In this document: piece after piece, positions 1 to 6,451 of the stretch
Position numbering within the stretch: position 1 is the first letter of the stretch
Layout: every line of letters starts with the position of its first letter
Assembly (NCBI GenBank): GCA_016926985.1
Contig: JAFGNO010000165.1
Coordinates: forward strand, 1-10,272
Direction of reading: 5' to 3'
Source: Anaerolineae bacterium
GTDB taxonomy: Bacteria; Chloroflexota; Anaerolineae; Aggregatilineales; UBA3940
DNA: 10,272 nucleotides
Program-made: the position numbers and the translations under genes
Notes under the pieces: model-generated
Databases searched by the model: none
The model's input: only the letters and a program-made list of their open reading frames with translations
Told to the model about the DNA's origin: nothing

Positions 1-123
1 GATGCTCAGGGACATCTGCTCCTTGTATTCAATGCACGCCATCCCTGGGCCCAACCCTTTGCTGATGCATTCTCATCGCTTTTGGCCCACGATGATTTGT
101 CGCTTATTTTGGGCCAAATCTAG
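1..123 (+). CDS. 3' end of an unrecognised protein (partial)
   Basis: Frame 1 is open from the window edge to a TAG at 121-123 and gives 40 residues starting DAQGHLLLVFNARHPWAQPF and ending in SLILGQI. The composition looks like a real protein: a hydrophobic strand-like segment (HLLLVF), then an Ala/Leu/Asp-rich stretch that could form a C-terminal amphipathic helix. A longer overlapping frame over the same bases is rich in Trp, Arg, Met and Pro and looks like chance. The gene converges on the FNT-type transporter gene, whose stop is at 281-283. No family is recognisable from so short a tail, and the start and most of the protein lie outside the window. The call rests on residue composition only. 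Confidence 0.45.
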   Translation, partial: DAQGHLLLVFNARHPWAQPFADAFSSLLAHDDLSLILGQI

Positions 124-132
124 GTACATAAC

Positions 133-213
133 TTGGCGGCAATTACCAGGGGCCCAGGGGCAGAGATGCGCTGAGGGGAGAAGCAACTCTGCTCCCACTG
201 GTATTGCCGCCAA
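133..213. repeat. Large imperfect inverted repeat between convergent genes
   Basis: TTGGCGGCAA-T-TACCAG at 133-149 is complementary to CTGGTATTGCCGCCAA at 198-213: 16 base pairs with one bulged T. Inside it, GGG-GCAGAG at 157-165 pairs with CTCTGC-T-CCC at 187-196 around a 21-nt loop. The result is an 81-nt two-tier hairpin 9 bp after the stop of the plus-strand tail gene. Neither strand has a T-run after the stem, so it is not a classical intrinsic terminator. It could be a 3'-end stabilising structure, a palindromic intergenic repeat or a MITE-like relic. No flanking target duplication is visible. Confidence 0.6.
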
Positions 214-230
214 AACGATATATCTGCTTT

Positions 231-256
231 GGGACGATGGTTATCCCAGCCGTCCC
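231..256. repeat. Hairpin near the 3' end of the FNT gene
   Basis: GGGACG at 231-236 pairs with CGTCCC at 251-256, and TGG at 238-240 can pair with CCA at 246-248 around a 5-nt loop. It lies 24 nt downstream of the transporter stop codon as read on the minus strand. Neither side carries a T-run, so termination activity is uncertain. Together with the 133-213 structure it fills most of the gap between the two convergent genes. Confidence 0.35.
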
Positions 257-280
257 GCAAAACTATTGCAGGCCCCAGCT

Positions 281-898
281 CTACTTATCTCCGGGGTGGC
301 TCATTCCGCTTGACAACATGTGATAAAGATCTATGTTGATGGGCGGCAGATCGATATGCATCACACAGCCGAGAAGCTCGCTCAGGGTATCACATAACGA
401 TTCCAGGCCAAGCTGGGCCATCTCGATTTCTGCCCACATTCCCGACTGCTCGGCAGCTTTCTCCAGAGAGGAAACAGCCAGGTGACACTGCACGCCGTTG
501 GTAATTTCCTCGACCGTGTAAGGGGCATTCAGCGACTGCAGGACGCATTCCAGCGCGCAGACAGCACGGTAACTGGGGGTTTCTGCCGACAGGGAGTGCG
601 TAAAGTGATCGGCGATTTTCTCGCCCAGGCGCTTACCAAATGCCCGCATCATGGATTCGGCCTGCTGGGCGCTGCTGCTTGTGTGGCAGGTCATAGCGTA
701 TTCCAGCAGCACCTGGCTGAGATCGACGGCAGTTGCTTTTCCCTTGCCGGGCATTTCAGCAGAGATGTGGTAACCGCCATGAGCTTCATCCTCAAGGTAG
801 ATCATGCGCTGCCCCATCTCGGTGTAGTAAGCGTCTCCGCTGGCAATCACATAGCCGAAAAGCGGCAGCTGCTGTGGTTCAAACGTGTTGGTTGTCAT
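281..898 (-). CDS. Possible separately translated C-terminal domain of the FNT protein (in-frame internal start)
   Basis: Codon 312 of the FNT reading frame is an ATG at 898-896. It is preceded on the minus strand by GGAGGGT (911-905) with a 6-nt spacer, a better ribosome-binding site than the one in front of the full-length gene. Initiation here would give a free 205-aa protein starting MTTNTFEPQQ. The junction LTEGK-I-M follows a low-complexity linker, as expected if two adjacent genes were joined by loss of a stop. The product has a mixed N-terminal part (about 20 to 70), a helical middle and six cysteines, two of them in Cys-His pairs. I recognise no family. Whether the fusion, the short form or both are made cannot be read from the sequence. 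Confidence 0.45.
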   Translation of the reverse strand: MTTNTFEPQQLPLFGYVIASGDAYYTEMGQRMIYLEDEAHGGYHISAEMPGKGKATAVDLSQVLLEYAMTCHTSSSAQQAESMMRAFGKRLGEKIADHFTHSLSAETPSYRAVCALECVLQSLNAPYTVEEITNGVQCHLAVSSLEKAAEQSGMWAEIEMAQLGLESLCDTLSELLGCVMHIDLPPINIDLYHMLSSGMSHPGDK

Positions 899-1831
899 TA
901 TTTTACCCTCCGTTAAAGCTAAGGACCGGGTTACAGCAGCTACCTGCACCGCCTCGGTGGACGCGCTGCTGCTCTTCGGAGCGTTACGTAGATAAACAAA
1001 CCAGTAAACACCGCCAACCAGAACAGCCCCACCAATCAGGTTCCCGATTGTGACGGGGATAAGGTTGGATATAAAGCCGCCCATAGTCAAATGGTCAAGC
1101 TGATTCGTGCTCAAGTTGGCGGCGGCCACTACTTCAGGCTGTGTACCCAAAAGAAGCCCGTAGGGGATGAAATACATATTGGCAACGCTGTGCTCGAACC
1201 CGGATGCGACAAAGGCTGAGATGGGAAAAACTATTGCGGCGATTTTGTCGGCAACTGACCGTGCTCCAAAGCACAGCCAGACAGCCAGGCATACCAGGGC
1301 ATTACACAGGATGCCGCGCACCAGTGCAGTTGAGAATGGCAGGGTAGCCTTGTCGGCTGCAATGCGGATCGCTGTGGCGCCTACTGCGTAATCAGCAGCC
1401 GCCCACTGGTGGGTCAGGAACATGAACCCGGCCATTGATAGTGAGCCAACCAGATTCCCGATGAAAACGACGGTCCAGTTGCGCAGGACCTTGCCGAGAC
1501 TGGCAGACCCGTTGATCCAGGCAATGGTCAAGAGGTTGTTGCCCGTGAACAATTCGGCGCCCGCGACTACTACCAGGACCAGACCAAGGCTGAATACCAC
1601 CCCGCCCAGCAGTTTGGTCAACCCGTAGCCAATGTTGACTCCCGTGATAGTCAGTGTGGAGAACTCAGCGCCCAGGGCGATAAATGCCCCTGCCAGGATG
1701 GCCAGCAGGAACATGGTCCAGATATTGAGGTTAGCCTTGGCAATCCCGGCCTTCTCAACCCGGCGGGCAATTTGAGGAGGCGCGATATGTTCCCATTCGA
1801 TGGGGATTGGGTGTATTGCCTGTGTAGCCAT
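281..1831 (-). CDS. Formate/nitrite (FNT-family) transporter with a C-terminal extra domain
   Basis: A 516-aa protein. Residues about 1-285 are a complete FNT channel, the FocA/NirC/HSC fold that passes formate, nitrite or hydrosulfide across the inner membrane. Visible marks are the N-terminal amphipathic region, six hydrophobic segments between about 38 and 280, the AELFTGNN motif at 92-99 (the Thr of the broken-helix loop), and the family's central-pore His at 214 within FEHSVANMYFIP. Usual FNT proteins are about 260-310 aa. Here the frame continues without a stop through a Ser/Thr/Ala linker (about 286-310) into about 205 more residues that I do not recognise, with Cys at 382, 425, 429, 449, 480 and 489. 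The ATG at 1831 has AGGA about 7 nt upstream. The gene follows the response regulator after a terminator and a direct-repeat array, so it probably has its own regulated promoter. Substrate cannot be fixed from sequence. The FNT assignment is firm; the nature of the tail is not. Confidence 0.93.
   Translation of the reverse strand: MATQAIHPIPIEWEHIAPPQIARRVEKAGIAKANLNIWTMFLLAILAGAFIALGAEFSTLTITGVNIGYGLTKLLGGVVFSLGLVLVVVAGAELFTGNNLLTIAWINGSASLGKVLRNWTVVFIGNLVGSLSMAGFMFLTHQWAAADYAVGATAIRIAADKATLPFSTALVRGILCNALVCLAVWLCFGARSVADKIAAIVFPISAFVASGFEHSVANMYFIPYGLLLGTQPEVVAAANLSTNQLDHLTMGGFISNLIPVTIGNLIGGAVLVGGVYWFVYLRNAPKSSSASTEAVQVAAVTRSLALTEGKIMTTNTFEPQQLPLFGYVIASGDAYYTEMGQRMIYLEDEAHGGYHISAEMPGKGKATAVDLSQVLLEYAMTCHTSSSAQQAESMMRAFGKRLGEKIADHFTHSLSAETPSYRAVCALECVLQSLNAPYTVEEITNGVQCHLAVSSLEKAAEQSGMWAEIEMAQLGLESLCDTLSELLGCVMHIDLPPINIDLYHMLSSGMSHPGDK
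906..911 (-). promoter_or_regulatory. Strong internal Shine-Dalgarno inside the FNT frame
   Basis: The minus strand reads GGAGGG at 911-906, followed by TAAAATA and then the in-frame ATG at 898. Motif and spacing are near ideal for the anti-Shine-Dalgarno of 16S rRNA. It lies exactly at the boundary between linker and C-terminal domain of the FNT-type protein. Confidence 0.55.
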
Positions 1832-1942
1832 ATCTTTTTCCTATGCCACTTACCTTACTCTCTGCATAATCCGCTGCACTTCTTTTAGCTTGAAGGAAGA
1901 CGTGTGGTTTGTGCGGCGTCTGTTTCCTCGTCTCTTGCTTTC

Positions 1943-1948
1943 ATGCTA
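1943..1948 (-). promoter_or_regulatory. Putative -10 element of the FNT gene
   Basis: The minus strand reads TAGCAT, 4 of 6 matches to TATAAT, starting exactly 10 nt after the last CTGTCAT repeat. This is the distance at which Pho boxes normally stand from the -10 in PhoB-activated promoters, where the activator replaces the -35. The implied start near 1936 gives an untranslated leader of about 105 nt. The element is weak on its own; the spacing is what supports it. Confidence 0.4.
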
Positions 1949-1958
1949 AGTGAAGAGG

Positions 1959-1999
1959 ATGACAGCCATCGTGACAGGGCCGTGACAGTTGTGTGACAA
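1959..1999 (-). promoter_or_regulatory. Pho-box-like array of four 7-bp direct repeats (OmpR/PhoB-type operator)
   Basis: On the minus strand the order is TTGTCAC (1999-1993), CTGTCAC (1988-1982), CTGTCAC (1977-1971) and CTGTCAT (1965-1959). Start-to-start distances are 11, 11 and 12 bp, so all repeats fall on about one helix face. OmpR/PhoB-family regulators bind head-to-tail to repeats of this kind, and the E. coli Pho box consensus is built from CTGTCAT-like heptamers with 4-bp spacers. The array lies directly upstream of the FNT gene and just past the end of a gene for an OmpR-family regulator, its obvious candidate ligand. I noticed no comparable array elsewhere in the window, including in front of the kinase operon. 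Confidence 0.65.
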
Positions 2000-2020
2000 A
2001 AAACAAACCCGTAAGCGGGT
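1998..2020 (-). terminator. Intrinsic terminator after the response regulator
   Basis: The minus strand reads ACCCG-CTTA-CGGGT (2020-2007), then TTG and a run of six T (2003-1998). It begins 39 nt after the regulator stop codon. An alternative stem pairs AACCCG (2032-2027) with CGGGTT (2011-2006). It would end the kinase-regulator transcript before the FNT promoter. Its T-run abuts the first direct repeat of the operator array. Confidence 0.6.
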
Positions 2021-2059
2021 GAGCTGCGGGTTATTTTGAGGGTGCCTGATACCGGCGGA

Positions 2060-2749
2060 TCAATCTGATTCAGAGGGGATGTTTAGCCCATACCCCGTAC
2101 CAGATATGGTTTCGATATAGGTTGGTTCTGCAGGGTCCGGCTCGATTTTGCTGCGCAGGCGGTGAATTAACTGCCGCAGCATATCTCGATCACCGCCGTC
2201 AGGACCCCACACATGATCGATGAGCGTGTCAATGGTGAGGATCTGGTTAGGGTTCAGCATCAGGTAACCAATCAGGCGTCCCTCAAGCGGAGACAGATGA
2301 TGTGTCTTGCCATCATCGGTTGACAGTTCTCGCCTGTTTGCATCATAGGACAGTCCGCCAGCTCGCTGCATGGCATCCTGTGGGGCGGTCTGGCTGACAC
2401 GGCGAAGCACAGCCCGTGCCCGCGCGACAAGCTGGCGCGGGCTGAAAGGCTTGGTCACATAGTCATCGGCGCCCACGTCAAGACCGTAAACCACGTCATT
2501 CTCCTCGCCACGCACCGTCAGCAGGATAATCGGTGTATCGGATTGTTCGCGAATGCGCCGGCAGACTTCAAATCCATCGATTCCCGGGAGATTGACGTCC
2601 AGCACGACGATATTTGGTTCGCCTGCCTGCCACTGTCGCCAGGCAGTTTCACCATCGTGGGCAAGGATTACCTCAAAGCCCTCTCGCCGCAGTGTGAATG
2701 CAATAACATCTGCCAATACCCGGTCATCATCAACTACTAATGCTTTCAT
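2060..2749 (-). CDS. OmpR/PhoB-family response regulator
   Basis: A 229-aa two-domain regulator of the usual family length. The receiver domain (about 1-115) has the acidic cluster DDD at 7-9, the phosphoacceptor Asp51 in VVLDVNLPG, Thr78 and Lys100 in the KPF motif. The C-terminal winged helix (about 130-225) has the recognition-helix region DMLRQLIHRLRSKI and ends in the wing signature ETISGTGYGL. The ATG overlaps the stop of the kinase gene (ATGA at 2749-2746), which implies translational coupling and a cognate pair. After phosphorylation by the kinase it should bind tandem direct repeats as a head-to-tail dimer. The array at 1959-1999 in front of the FNT gene is the clear candidate target. 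The family call is firm; the name of the regulon is not known. Confidence 0.95.
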   Translation of the reverse strand: MKALVVDDDRVLADVIAFTLRREGFEVILAHDGETAWRQWQAGEPNIVVLDVNLPGIDGFEVCRRIREQSDTPIILLTVRGEENDVVYGLDVGADDYVTKPFSPRQLVARARAVLRRVSQTAPQDAMQRAGGLSYDANRRELSTDDGKTHHLSPLEGRLIGYLMLNPNQILTIDTLIDHVWGPDGGDRDMLRQLIHRLRSKIEPDPAEPTYIETISGTGYGLNIPSESD

Positions 2750-4845
2750 GTTCCCGCCAGTGGTAACGTAAACCAGAATACAGAGCCACCGCCAATCTGG
2801 CCATCTACACCTACATGCCCCCCCTGCGCTTCGGCAATTGCTTTGACAACCGAAAGGCCCAGCCCGGCCCCGCCCTTCCTGTTATTATCACTCGATACAC
2901 CATGCCGGACAAAACGGCGGAAGATGTCGGGGCGCTCAATCAAAGATATCCCCGGCCCACGGTCGGCAACCATCACACGGAGATATTTGTCCATTTGTAC
3001 GGTGCTGATAGTGATATCGGTGTTGTTTGGGCTGTATTTGATTGCATTTGAGAGCAGGTTGACCAGCACCTGCAGGGTTCTCCGGCAGTCAGCAAAAACA
3101 ATGGGCAGGTCGGGGGGGAGATCAATCACTAGGCGCTGCTCATGTTTGATGAACAGCGGATTCAACAGACTGGCGGCTTCTGCGACTATCTGTTCCAGAT
3201 GGCAGGCGCGCGGAGATACCTGGAATCGCCGGGCTTCAATATTCGCACTTTCCAACAGATTGTCAACAAGCGTCTGGAGGCCCACGATACCCAGATGCAG
3301 GGATGTCAACAAATCGTTCAACTCTGCTGCGCTCAGGTCAGGCGTCTGATCTTGGAGTAGTTCGATCGAGGCGGCCAGGGCAGAGAGCGGGGTTTTGAAC
3401 TCATGGGCAATACTGCCCAGAAAACTACCCAGCAGGCGATGAACAGCGTCCTCTTCGCTGATATCTCGGAAAACCAGTATCGTGCTGGCCTCACCCGCTC
3501 CTGTTAGGGCCAGTGCTGCGCCTGTGAGCGCTAGGGTGGCAATGCGCCCTTCAGCCAGTATTACAGAAAGCCTTTTGTGCTCGCCAGGCCGGGGAATCTG
3601 CTGGCTGAAGGGCATATCATCCTCAGCCAGATGGAAGATATCATCTACCTGGTAGGCAATTACCTCGTCCTGCTTCCAGCCGGAGATCCGTTCTGCGCCC
3701 TGGCTGAAGAATTGGATATGTCCCGAACGATCGATCGTCATGATCCCTTCAATGACAGACTGGATCAACATGTCTGACCATTCTTTTGAATGGGACAGGT
3801 CAGTCAGCGCCTGATGGGTGTTGATCCGGCTTTGTTCCAGCGCTGCGCCCAGCGTGGCGATTTCCACCGGTCTTTCAGCGACCGGCACAGCGGAAGAGAA
3901 ATCTCCGCCACTGATCGTCTGTGCTGCAGTGGTGAGTTGATCCAGCGGAATTGTGAGCCGCTGGGCGAACAGGGCACCGACCAGTGAACCGATCAATGCA
4001 ATCAGCAGTGTACTGAGGATCAGTGACAGAGCTACCTGGGTTTCCGCAGCGATGATGGCGTCAATGGGCAACGCTACCTCCACGAGCGCAGAGGACACAC
4101 CGGGGGGATCTAACGGGAACAGAGCTGTGTAGTAACGTGAAGCGCCTGCTGTGAGCGGCGCAGTTTCCACCGTTCCGCTACGCTCGACTCTCTGGAGCAA
4201 ATCGGACTGAACCGGGTCGTCCAGGTTTTCTATGCTGGTTGCTGATCGGCGTCCACCCAGAATAATACTCTGTTCCAGACCGGTTTCTGCTGCCAGGTTC
4301 TGGACAAAATCGGCATCCAGCCAGTGTCCAGCAGTGACATAACCGATGATATGGCCTGTATTTGCGCCCGTGACTGGCCTAGTTGCCAGCATAGCCAGTC
4401 CGGCTTCATCGCCAGTCAGAACCGCATAGTGTGAGTCTGTGACAGGTAATAAATCGCTAAGGATTGGCACAGGAGGATTTGAAACCAGCAGTATCCCGGA
4501 TGAATCATACACCGCCAGCAGATCGAGGGCGACGCTGACTCTAAGCATGTTGAGGTATTCGTCCAGGTCATCAGGGTCGTATTCAACAATTAGCTGCTGG
4601 AGAGTCGGGCGCTGGCTGGTAAGCGCAACCAGGTCTGAAAGGCGACTTTGCTCACTGGCAAGTAGCGTTTGGGTTACCTGCGCACCGTTTGTTAGCTGAT
4701 CCCATGCCTGCCGCCGCATCTGTTTGTGGGCCAGCCAGTAAGCTGGCGCCCCGGTGGCAACTGTCGTCCCCAGGACAACGAGAATAATGATCGCTATCAA
4801 CTGCCCTGATAACGTTTGCCTGATGTTTTTTAACGCCGCGATCAT
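2746..4845 (-). CDS. Membrane sensor histidine kinase with HAMP and PAS domains
   Basis: A 699-aa inner-membrane kinase. TM helix 1 is at about 14-38 and TM helix 2 at about 270-294. They enclose an extracytoplasmic region of about 230 residues with Cache-like features (for example LLAVYDSSGILLVSNPP near 109-125). HAMP follows at about 296-350 and a PAS domain at about 353-460 (IEGIMTIDRSGHIQFFSQGA). The HisKA H-box IAHEFKTPLSAL has phospho-His481. The ATPase domain has the N-box NLLSNAIKY (Asn600), G1 DRGPGIS (628-634) and G2 GGAGLGLS (658-665), so all catalytic motifs are present. The start is the only ATG, GTG or TTG between 4845 and an upstream in-frame TAA, though its Shine-Dalgarno is weak. 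It lies 74 nt after the small sensor-like gene and overlaps the regulator gene by 4 nt. The signal sensed is unknown; a PAS domain plus an external domain suggests two inputs. Confidence 0.95.
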   Translation of the reverse strand: MIAALKNIRQTLSGQLIAIIILVVLGTTVATGAPAYWLAHKQMRRQAWDQLTNGAQVTQTLLASEQSRLSDLVALTSQRPTLQQLIVEYDPDDLDEYLNMLRVSVALDLLAVYDSSGILLVSNPPVPILSDLLPVTDSHYAVLTGDEAGLAMLATRPVTGANTGHIIGYVTAGHWLDADFVQNLAAETGLEQSIILGGRRSATSIENLDDPVQSDLLQRVERSGTVETAPLTAGASRYYTALFPLDPPGVSSALVEVALPIDAIIAAETQVALSLILSTLLIALIGSLVGALFAQRLTIPLDQLTTAAQTISGGDFSSAVPVAERPVEIATLGAALEQSRINTHQALTDLSHSKEWSDMLIQSVIEGIMTIDRSGHIQFFSQGAERISGWKQDEVIAYQVDDIFHLAEDDMPFSQQIPRPGEHKRLSVILAEGRIATLALTGAALALTGAGEASTILVFRDISEEDAVHRLLGSFLGSIAHEFKTPLSALAASIELLQDQTPDLSAAELNDLLTSLHLGIVGLQTLVDNLLESANIEARRFQVSPRACHLEQIVAEAASLLNPLFIKHEQRLVIDLPPDLPIVFADCRRTLQVLVNLLSNAIKYSPNNTDITISTVQMDKYLRVMVADRGPGISLIERPDIFRRFVRHGVSSDNNRKGGAGLGLSVVKAIAEAQGGHVGVDGQIGGGSVFWFTLPLAGT

Positions 4846-4919
4846 GGATAGCTGCCTGAATGGTCTGTCCCTGTCCGTGAAAGGTTATTCCCATAGCTGA
4901 GTTATTGGTTTTCGCCTTT

Positions 4920-5456
4920 TTACCACCATGTGACGGTATATATGCAGCAGTCATCTCCTTTCATGCGGGAAGGCGATGCATCCCGGATCACTTTGAAAGA
5001 CATGCCCGCCGGCAGGAATTTTTGTGCGGTTGCGTAGATGATCCCGTAATCAAAATCACTTGGGTAAGGGTTGGTACAGATGATCTTCATCTCATTAGGG
5101 CCACTTTGCAGCGGGCGGTATTCGCCAATTTCCCCATTACGATGGTTCATATGATACGCGACATCTATACTTGCCAGGCCTTCGGTAATTGTCATGGTGT
5201 GTTCCGGCCAGACGGCGTTTTCAGGTATCCGCATCCCAATGCTTGCCAGGTCGATTAGTGATCCTGAGCGATCAATGTCAGAGAGAGTATTCAGCCAGGC
5301 CTGTTGTGGATACCAACCTTCGGGAGTCAGGTTTGTGATGCCGTGTTTCTCAAGGATGGGAAGTACATCCTTCTCCATACCAGCGATGGTAGCCATGATC
5401 GCTGCACCGAGAACCTCAACATCTGGGTCCAGCGCACGGTATATCGATTCGGACAT
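4920..5456 (-). CDS. Small soluble protein with a V4R/H-NOX-like C-terminal signature, function unknown
   Basis: A 178-aa protein with no signal peptide or membrane segment. The N-terminal half is helical (MATIAGMEKDVLPILEKHGI). The second half has a segment NPYPSDFDYGIIYATAQKF (about 129-147), and the end reads MKGDDCCIYTVTWW. A terminal G-D-x-x-C-x-Y/F-x-V strand after a helix with Pro-containing turns recalls the ligand-binding domains of the V4R (4-vinyl reductase-like) and heme-NO-binding-like groups. This is a motif impression, not an alignment. The start at 5456 has GAGGA 7 nt upstream and a good promoter at 5519-5547. The kinase gene starts 74 nt downstream with no terminator visible between, so the two are probably co-transcribed and this protein may feed a small-molecule or gas signal to the kinase. 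That role is inference. Confidence 0.75.
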   Translation of the reverse strand: MSESIYRALDPDVEVLGAAIMATIAGMEKDVLPILEKHGITNLTPEGWYPQQAWLNTLSDIDRSGSLIDLASIGMRIPENAVWPEHTMTITEGLASIDVAYHMNHRNGEIGEYRPLQSGPNEMKIICTNPYPSDFDYGIIYATAQKFLPAGMSFKVIRDASPSRMKGDDCCIYTVTWW

Positions 5457-5518
5457 GGTAGCATCCTCTTCTGCTCTTGGCTGCTGGTTAATGAATACAG
5501 TCTGCCTGATTTTCAGTC

Positions 5519-5547
5519 ATTGTAGACCAATCCCGGAACGCTCACAA
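5519..5547 (-). promoter_or_regulatory. Sigma-70-type promoter of the sensor/kinase/regulator operon
   Basis: The minus strand shows TTGTGA (5547-5542), a 17-bp spacer and TACAAT (5524-5519), 4 of 6 and 5 of 6 matches to consensus. The A+T-rich stretch immediately upstream (5548-5565) resembles an UP element. The start should fall near 5512, leaving a leader of about 55 nt before the ATG at 5456. The ISAs1 relic ends 18 bp upstream of the -35. Confidence 0.6.
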
Positions 5548-5556
5548 TTATAAAAA

Positions 5557-5565
5557 GGAATAATT
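5557..5565. repeat. Left target-site duplication of the IS
   Basis: GGAATAATT directly outside the left end of the element, repeated exactly at 6479-6487. Nine base pairs is within the 8-10 bp typical of the ISAs1 family. Confidence 0.9.
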
Positions 5566-5572
5566 CAGGGCT

Positions 5573-6400
5573 TTATCGTTCTCCAATTGGGGTAGTGATA
5601 AGCGCCAGAGCCTTATCTGGCTGAGCAGCAAAGGTACGTAAGGTACTGGCGACGTTATCCAATTCATTGAACCGGAGGATGGACAGGGCGAGATTGCGGA
5701 ACAGGGCCATCAATTGATGAGTGTATCCTTTGCGTAATTGGCAGCGGTCTTCATCGAGGGTGACATCCTTGACCCAGTGGAGTCGGTTTTCAATCGTCCA
5801 GTGCTGTTGGATGAAAGACAGGAGGGTGTCAGGGACAGCCCGGTCAGGAGAAAGGGAGGTAATGCCAAAACAGGCCTCTTCCCCGATCTCGCCAGTAGCA
5901 GTATTCACCACCCGGTGGGTGAGTTTGAAAGCCTGGGAAAGCCCCGGCCAATCGAGACACTCATTGAGTGCAGTCGTAGTCTCGATACGGCGGGTCACAA
6001 TTCGCCCGTGCCCCTTTTCGACAGACTGCGCGACCAGGTTGGCTGGCTCGTAAGGAGCAGGTTCCTCAGCAAACCACTCCACAATCGCTTCTTTGGTCAG
6101 GGGATGGTTGTCTTTGATGGGGCAGTCTGGTCTCAAACTCCCTGACATCGACCAGCCGTAATACCCGATACCAGCTCGCCTGCGCCGGATAGCCATGCTC
6201 ATTGAACCCCAGCTTGCTCAGGCATTCCTCCCCGTAATTCGCTCCCCATTCCACTATCGCGTGGATGCTTTTATACCCACACAGCACGGCCACACACACC
6301 AGTGTTAACATTGCGCTCAGTGGATACCGCTTCCCTGACTTTTGGCGTGGATCCGAATCTCTGCCAGAATCTCTACCAGTGTCGGCACCTGTGTCGTCAT
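5573..6400 (-). pseudogene. Broken ISAs1-family transposase
   Basis: The ATG at 6400 opens MTTQVPTLVEILAEI, then one base is missing near 6355. The family continuation DPRQKSGKRYPLSAML reads on in the next frame, followed by the ISAs1 N-terminal domain (LCGYKSIHAIVEWG, KLGFNEHGYP, RVLRLVDVREFE). Near 6120-6133 the frame changes again and jumps to IKDNHPLTKEAIVEWF, which in full-length relatives lies about 100 residues further on. The missing part should hold the first two acidic catalytic residues. The C-terminal third is well kept, with HGRIVTRRIETT and HWTIENRLHWVKDVTLDED, where the Glu of ENRLHW is the likely E of the DDE triad. The fragment ends TTPIGER with TAA at 5575-5573. It cannot encode an active transposase. 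Confidence 0.9.
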
Positions 6401-6401
6401 T

Positions 6402-6451
6402 GATAACCTCGCTTTCTGGTTGTTTGTTGACACTACCAGTGCGAGGTTATC
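6402..6451 (-). promoter_or_regulatory. Stem-loop covering the transposase ribosome-binding site
   Basis: GATAACCTCGC (6402-6412) and GCGAGGTTATC (6441-6451) are perfect 11-bp complements. An inner stem CTGGT/ACCAG (6416-6420 with 6435-6439) extends it around a 14-nt loop. In the mRNA the 3' arm contains GAGG, 7 nt before the transposase ATG at 6400, so transcripts entering from outside would fold with the start region hidden. Hairpins of this kind silence read-through translation of transposase in IS10 and IS50. The same role here is inferred. Confidence 0.6.

Noticed and set aside
2..313. 103-residue plus-strand ORF at the left edge
   Set aside because: Residue composition is chance-like, it runs through the large palindrome and overlaps the end of the FNT gene. 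The shorter frame ending at 123 looks more protein-like.
482..916. Long plus-strand ORF opposite the FNT C-terminal domain
   Set aside because: Antisense shadow of a well-formed coding frame, with no ribosome-binding support or family resemblance.
4652..4954. 100-residue minus ORF across the kinase start and the preceding gap
   Set aside because: It overlaps the ends of two convincing genes in another frame and has no recognisable features.
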